DNA of 64,000 bases from Sideroxyarcus sp. (GTDB lineage Bacteria; Pseudomonadota; Gammaproteobacteria; Burkholderiales; Gallionellaceae): contig JAUSBR010000010.1 in assembly GCA_030651895.1 (NCBI GenBank), forward strand, positions 342,703-406,702. The letters run 5' to 3'. A program made the translations under genes and the position numbers. Position 1 is the stretch's first letter; each line of letters begins with the position of its first letter. Below are positions 60,749 through 64,000 of the stretch, in pieces. The notes under the pieces are model-generated. The model was not told the DNA's origin and searched no databases. It was given only the letters and a program-made list of their open reading frames with translations.

Positions 60749-63226
60749 TCACTCCGCGTGGGCTGAAACCTGGGCTAACTTCCAGATTTCACGGTTGTAT
60801 TCCTGAATGGTACGGTCGCTGGAGAATTTACCGCTGGCTGCGGTATTGAAGATACTCATGCGTACCCACCCCTCCTGATCGCGATAGGCGACAGCCGCCC
60901 GATGTTGCGCATCCACATAGCTGCGGAAATCCGCCGCCGTCAGCCAGGGGTCATGCGGGTTGAGGATGGCATGCACGATGGGATCGAACAGCCCCGGCTC
61001 GAACAGGTTGAAATGCCCGCTTTCCAGCAGGTGCATCACCCGCCCCAGATCGGCATCGGCCGCGACGATGGCGGCCGGATCGTAATGCCCGCGCGCCGCC
61101 TCAACTTGTTCCGCAGTCAGGCCGAACAGGAAGAAGTTCTGCTCCCCCGCTTCTTCGCGAATCTCGATGTTGGCACCGTCCAGGGTACCGATGGTGATCG
61201 CCCCGTTCATCATGAACTTCATGTTGCCGGTGCCCGAGGCTTCCTTCCCTGCCGTTGATATCTGCTCGGAAAGGTCGGCGGCCGGACAGATCACCTCCAT
61301 CGCCGAGACGCGATAATCCGGCAGAAAAGCCAACTGCAAAAGCCCCTTGGTCGCCGGATCGTGGTTGACCACTTCGGCCACTGCCGTCACCAGCCGGATG
61401 ATGCGTTTTGCCATCATATATCCCGGCGCAGCCTTGCCGCCGATCAATACGCAGCGCGGCGTCCAGTTGGCGCTGTCACCGCGCTTGATGCGGTCATAGA
61501 GATGGATGACATGCAGCACATTGAGCAACTGGCGCTTGTATTCGTGGATACGCTTCACCTGCACGTCGAACATCGCCGTTGGGTCGAACTCCACACCGCA
61601 ATCGCGCGCGACCATCTCGGCCAGCCGCTGTTTGTTCGCCTGCTTCACCGCACGCCATTCGGCGCGGAATTTCTTGTCTCCGGCATACTCCCGCAATCCC
61701 TGCAGCCGCGACAGTTCGGTGCGCCAGCTTTCGCCGAGACGCTTGTCAATCAGGCTGCTCAGCAAAGGGTTGCTGGCTGCCATCCAGCGGCGCGGCGTCA
61801 CCCCGTTGGTCTTGTTGTTGAACTTGTGCGGCCACAACTCGAAGAAGTCGTGGAACAGATGCTGCTGCAGCAACTGCGAATGCAGGGCCGCCACGCCGTT
61901 AACCGAGTGACATGCCACCACCGCCAGATAGGCCATGCGAATCTGCGGCTCGCCGCCCTCTTCCACGATGGACATGCGCCGTTCGCGCTCAGTGCCCCCC
62001 GGCCAGCGCAGTGAGACTTCTTCCATGAAACGCGCATTGATCTCCAGGATGATGTCGCGCAGGCGCGGCAACAGACGACCGAACATGTTCACCGGCCAGC
62101 GCTCCAGTGCTTCAGGCAGCAAAGTATGGTTGGTGTAGGCCATGGTGTGCGAGGTGATGTCCCATGCTTCTTCCCAACCCATGCCGTGTTCGTCCATTAG
62201 CAGGCGCATCAATTCAGGTACCGCACAGGTCGGATGCGTGTCGTTCAACTGGAAGCAGTTCTTCTCGGCGAAACGGGAAAAGTCCTCGCCGTGCTTGTAC
62301 ACCCAGGCACGCAGTACATCCTGCAGACTGGCGGAGGCCAGGAAATATTGCTGGCGCAGACGCAGCTCCTTGCCGTTCTCGCTGGCATCGTTGGGGTAAA
62401 GCACCATGGTAATGTGCTCGGCTGCATTCTTGGCGGCAACGGCTTCGGTATAGCTGCCGGCATTGAACTCATCCAGATCGAACTCTTCGGTCGCTGCCGC
62501 TTTCCATAGCCGCAGGGTATTCACCGTACCGTTGCGATAGCCGGGGATGGGCATGTCGTAAGGCACCGCCAGCACGTCCTGCGTGTCAACCCAACACACG
62601 TGCATGCGGCCATCCGCTCCGGGCACAAAGTCGCTGCGTCCGCCGAATTTGATCCTGACCGTGTATTCCGGCCGTTCGATCTCCCACGGATTGCCGTTAC
62701 GCAACCAGTGGTCGGGTTCTTCCAGTTGCCGTCCCTGCTCGATCTTCTGGCGGAACATGCCGTACTCGTAGCGGATGCCGTAACCCGTCACCGGCAGTCG
62801 CAGCGTCGCGCAACTGTCGAGGAAGCAGGCCGCCAGGCGACCCAGGCCGCCGTTGCCCAGGCCAGCATCCCACTCCTGTTCCAGTAGTTCTTCGACATTA
62901 ATCCCCATCTCTTTCAGAGCTGTCTGCCATTCTTCCAGCATCCCCAGGTTGATCAGGCTGTTGCCGAGTGCACGTCCCATTAAAAATTCCATGGAGATAT
63001 AATAGACCCGCTTGGCATCATTAACGTAGTACGACTGCTGGGTGTCCAGCCAGCGATCCACCAGTACGTCTCGCACGGCGTAGGCCAGCGCCAGGTATAG
63101 ATCGGCTTTGGTGGCAGAATACTTGTCCCTGACGAGGGTGTATTGCAAGTGGCGCAGGAATGATCGCTGCAGGTCGGCTGAGGTCGGCTTGGCGCCGTTG
63201 GATGGGGACATTTCAGGTGTAGGCAT
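60749..63226 (-). CDS. glgP: Glycogen/maltodextrin phosphorylase
   Basis: 825 residues, GT35 family. Conserved regions: MEFLMGRALGNSLINLG, GLGNGGLGRLAACFLDS, VCWVDTQDVLAVPYDMPIPGY, and the pyridoxal-phosphate site EASGTGNMKFMMNGAITIGTLDGANIEI with the cofactor Lys. Releases glucose-1-phosphate from stored alpha-1,4-glucan. No other glycogen genes are beside it. A promoter TTGCAT-N17-TATAGT lies upstream between it and smpB. Confidence 0.96.
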   Translation of the reverse strand: MPTPEMSPSNGAKPTSADLQRSFLRHLQYTLVRDKYSATKADLYLALAYAVRDVLVDRWLDTQQSYYVNDAKRVYYISMEFLMGRALGNSLINLGMLEEWQTALKEMGINVEELLEQEWDAGLGNGGLGRLAACFLDSCATLRLPVTGYGIRYEYGMFRQKIEQGRQLEEPDHWLRNGNPWEIERPEYTVRIKFGGRSDFVPGADGRMHVCWVDTQDVLAVPYDMPIPGYRNGTVNTLRLWKAAATEEFDLDEFNAGSYTEAVAAKNAAEHITMVLYPNDASENGKELRLRQQYFLASASLQDVLRAWVYKHGEDFSRFAEKNCFQLNDTHPTCAVPELMRLLMDEHGMGWEEAWDITSHTMAYTNHTLLPEALERWPVNMFGRLLPRLRDIILEINARFMEEVSLRWPGGTERERRMSIVEEGGEPQIRMAYLAVVACHSVNGVAALHSQLLQQHLFHDFFELWPHKFNNKTNGVTPRRWMAASNPLLSSLIDKRLGESWRTELSRLQGLREYAGDKKFRAEWRAVKQANKQRLAEMVARDCGVEFDPTAMFDVQVKRIHEYKRQLLNVLHVIHLYDRIKRGDSANWTPRCVLIGGKAAPGYMMAKRIIRLVTAVAEVVNHDPATKGLLQLAFLPDYRVSAMEVICPAADLSEQISTAGKEASGTGNMKFMMNGAITIGTLDGANIEIREEAGEQNFFLFGLTAEQVEAARGHYDPAAIVAADADLGRVMHLLESGHFNLFEPGLFDPIVHAILNPHDPWLTAADFRSYVDAQHRAAVAYRDQEGWVRMSIFNTAASGKFSSDRTIQEYNREIWKLAQVSAHAE

Positions 63227-63265
63227 GATACCGATCCTTTGGAGCAGAGATCAAGACCGAAGAAC

Positions 63266-63294
63266 TATATATATTTCTAAGGCTTAATGCAAGT
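63266..63294 (-). promoter_or_regulatory. Probable promoter of glgP
   Basis: Minus strand -35 TTGCAT, 17-base spacer, -10 TATAGT in the gap between the divergent glgP and smpB genes. Coordinates are accurate to a few bases. Confidence 0.5.
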
Positions 63295-63336
63295 ATGAGC
63301 ATTCCCTTTTCAATGAATCTCTGGTATCGTGAACTT

Positions 63337-63795
63337 ATGGGTGAAAAATTGATCTGCAGCAATAAAAAGGCCTATCACGATTATTTTATCGAAGAAAAGC
63401 TTGAGGCCGGTCTGGTTCTGCAAGGAACGGAGGTTAAGTCCCTGCGGGCCGGTAAAGCCAACCTGAGTGATTCCTTCATGCTTGTGCGAGAAGGTGAGGC
63501 CTATCTGCACAACCTGAATATCTCACATTACGAATTTGGCAACCGCCAGAATCATACGCCGGATCGCAACCGTAAGCTGTTACTGCATCGTCGCGAAATA
63601 GACCGTTTGTACGGCAGAATTCGCGAGAAGGGCCTTTCGGTGATTCCACTCAGGCTCTATTTTAAAGATGGTCTGGTTAAGGTCGAGATTGGGCTCGCCA
63701 AGGGCAAAAAACTGTATGATAAGCGTGAAGATATGAAGGCTAAGGACAGCCAGCGCGAGATGTCTCAAGCGTTGAAGGCGAGAAACAGAGAGTAA
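63337..63795 (+). CDS. smpB: SmpB, tmRNA-binding protein
   Basis: 152 residues from the ATG at 63337 (MGEKLICSNKKAYHDYFIEE), the family start; 14 further codons upstream from 63295 are open but not family-like. OB-fold motifs GLVLQGTEVKSLRAGKANLSDSF and LYFKDGLVKVEIGLAKGKKLYDKRED, and a basic tail. Carries tmRNA to stalled ribosomes; the ssrA gene follows 94 bases later. Confidence 0.96.
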   Translation: MGEKLICSNKKAYHDYFIEEKLEAGLVLQGTEVKSLRAGKANLSDSFMLVREGEAYLHNLNISHYEFGNRQNHTPDRNRKLLLHRREIDRLYGRIREKGLSVIPLRLYFKDGLVKVEIGLAKGKKLYDKREDMKAKDSQREMSQALKARNRE

Positions 63796-63811
63796 CGGCA
63801 GTTAAACGACG

Positions 63812-63877
63812 GTTCAAGGTTCGTGGTTCAAGGTTTGGTTTTGTAACTTTGAACCTTGAACATAGAACTTTGAACGG
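63812..63877. repeat. Inverted arrays of a 7-bp GTTCNNN repeat between smpB and ssrA
   Basis: On the plus strand GTTCAAG-GTTCGTG-GTTCAAG-GTT (63812-63835) faces, on the minus strand, GTTCAAA-GTTCTAT-GTTCAAG-GTTCAAA-GTT (63875-63845). The two arrays can pair into a long hairpin with a short loop. It may be a terminator-like or repeat-derived element; it is not a known promoter. Confidence 0.6.
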
Positions 63878-63888
63878 ATTTTAAAAAG

Positions 63889-64000
63889 GGGGGTGTAAAG
63901 GTTTCGACGGGGAATTGAAAATCTGGGGAGCACCGGGTCGGGGCAGGTGGCCGACCTTAATAAACCTGCACGGCATTAATTGCCGACAATTATAACACTC
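63889..64000 (+). ncRNA. ssrA: tmRNA (ssrA), 5' part, cut by the window end
   Basis: The tRNA-like 5' end (GGGGGTGTAAAGGTTTCGACGG) is followed by the pseudoknot region and the start of the tag reading frame: resume codon GCC at 63982, then GAC AAT TAT AAC ACT (Ala-Asp-Asn-Tyr-Asn-Thr). The exact first base is uncertain by one or two G. With SmpB it rescues stalled ribosomes and tags proteins for ClpXP, both encoded nearby. Confidence 0.93.

Overview
The window is a compact bacterial chromosome segment from a betaproteobacterium. Codon and base use are moderately GC-rich and gene density is high. The gene content points to a Nitrosomonadales/Gallionellaceae-like organism: complete System I cytochrome c maturation, many c-di-GMP and sensory proteins, CZB-type chemoreceptor, bacteriohemerythrin, and the orders tig-clpP-clpX-lon-hupB and recJ-prfB-lysS. 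The lineage is inferred from content, not from any search.

Layout. 1-2278 (+): a LuxR-type response regulator (cut by the window edge) overlapping a hybrid histidine kinase. 2281-9625 (-): low-molecular-weight phosphatase, uvrB, a PAS-GGDEF cyclase, mtfA, a ROK sugar kinase and an outer-membrane barrel protein. 9813-17145: a PhnD-like/PAS/GGDEF fusion, an aspartate aminotransferase flanked by two genes that share an N-terminal module (one is a 1033-residue coiled-coil/AsmA protein), then tRNA-Asn. 17105-17863: a very small tRNA-bounded insertion carrying one J-domain-like ORF. 18153-24073: qmcA/nfeD, a chemoreceptor with a sigma-28-like promoter, umuDC under two GAAC-N4-GTTC operators, and a bacteriohemerythrin behind a c-di-GMP-I riboswitch. 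24356-28898: two tRNAs, lysC, recJ and an MgtC-like membrane protein. 28984-37530: prfB (programmed frameshift), a four-gene Wadjet/MksBEFG-type operon, and lysS. 37531-39113: a Crp/Fnr regulator, a DUF2892 protein behind a CRP-like box, and a DUF3365 c-type heme protein. 39147-44042 (-): a TonB-dependent receptor, a periplasmic binding protein and a hybrid kinase as a three-gene sensory operon. 44432-51364 (-): ccmABCDEFGHI. 51500-63226: fabI, ppiD, two tRNAs, hupB, lon, clpX, clpP, tig and glycogen phosphorylase. 63337-64000: smpB and the start of the tmRNA gene.

The most notable system is the SMC-like anti-plasmid operon. It sits 3 bases after prfB and directly before lysS, inside what is normally a tight housekeeping cluster, so it probably shares the prfB transcript. 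Other points worth a second look are the 0.7-kb tRNA-Asn insertion, the riboswitch-controlled hemerythrin in a window with two GGDEF proteins, the Gram-positive-type SOS operators on umuDC, the AsmA protein with a huge cytoplasmic coiled coil, and the receptor/binding-protein/kinase operon. Functions are assigned from motifs, length and gene order read directly from the sequence; no database search was made.
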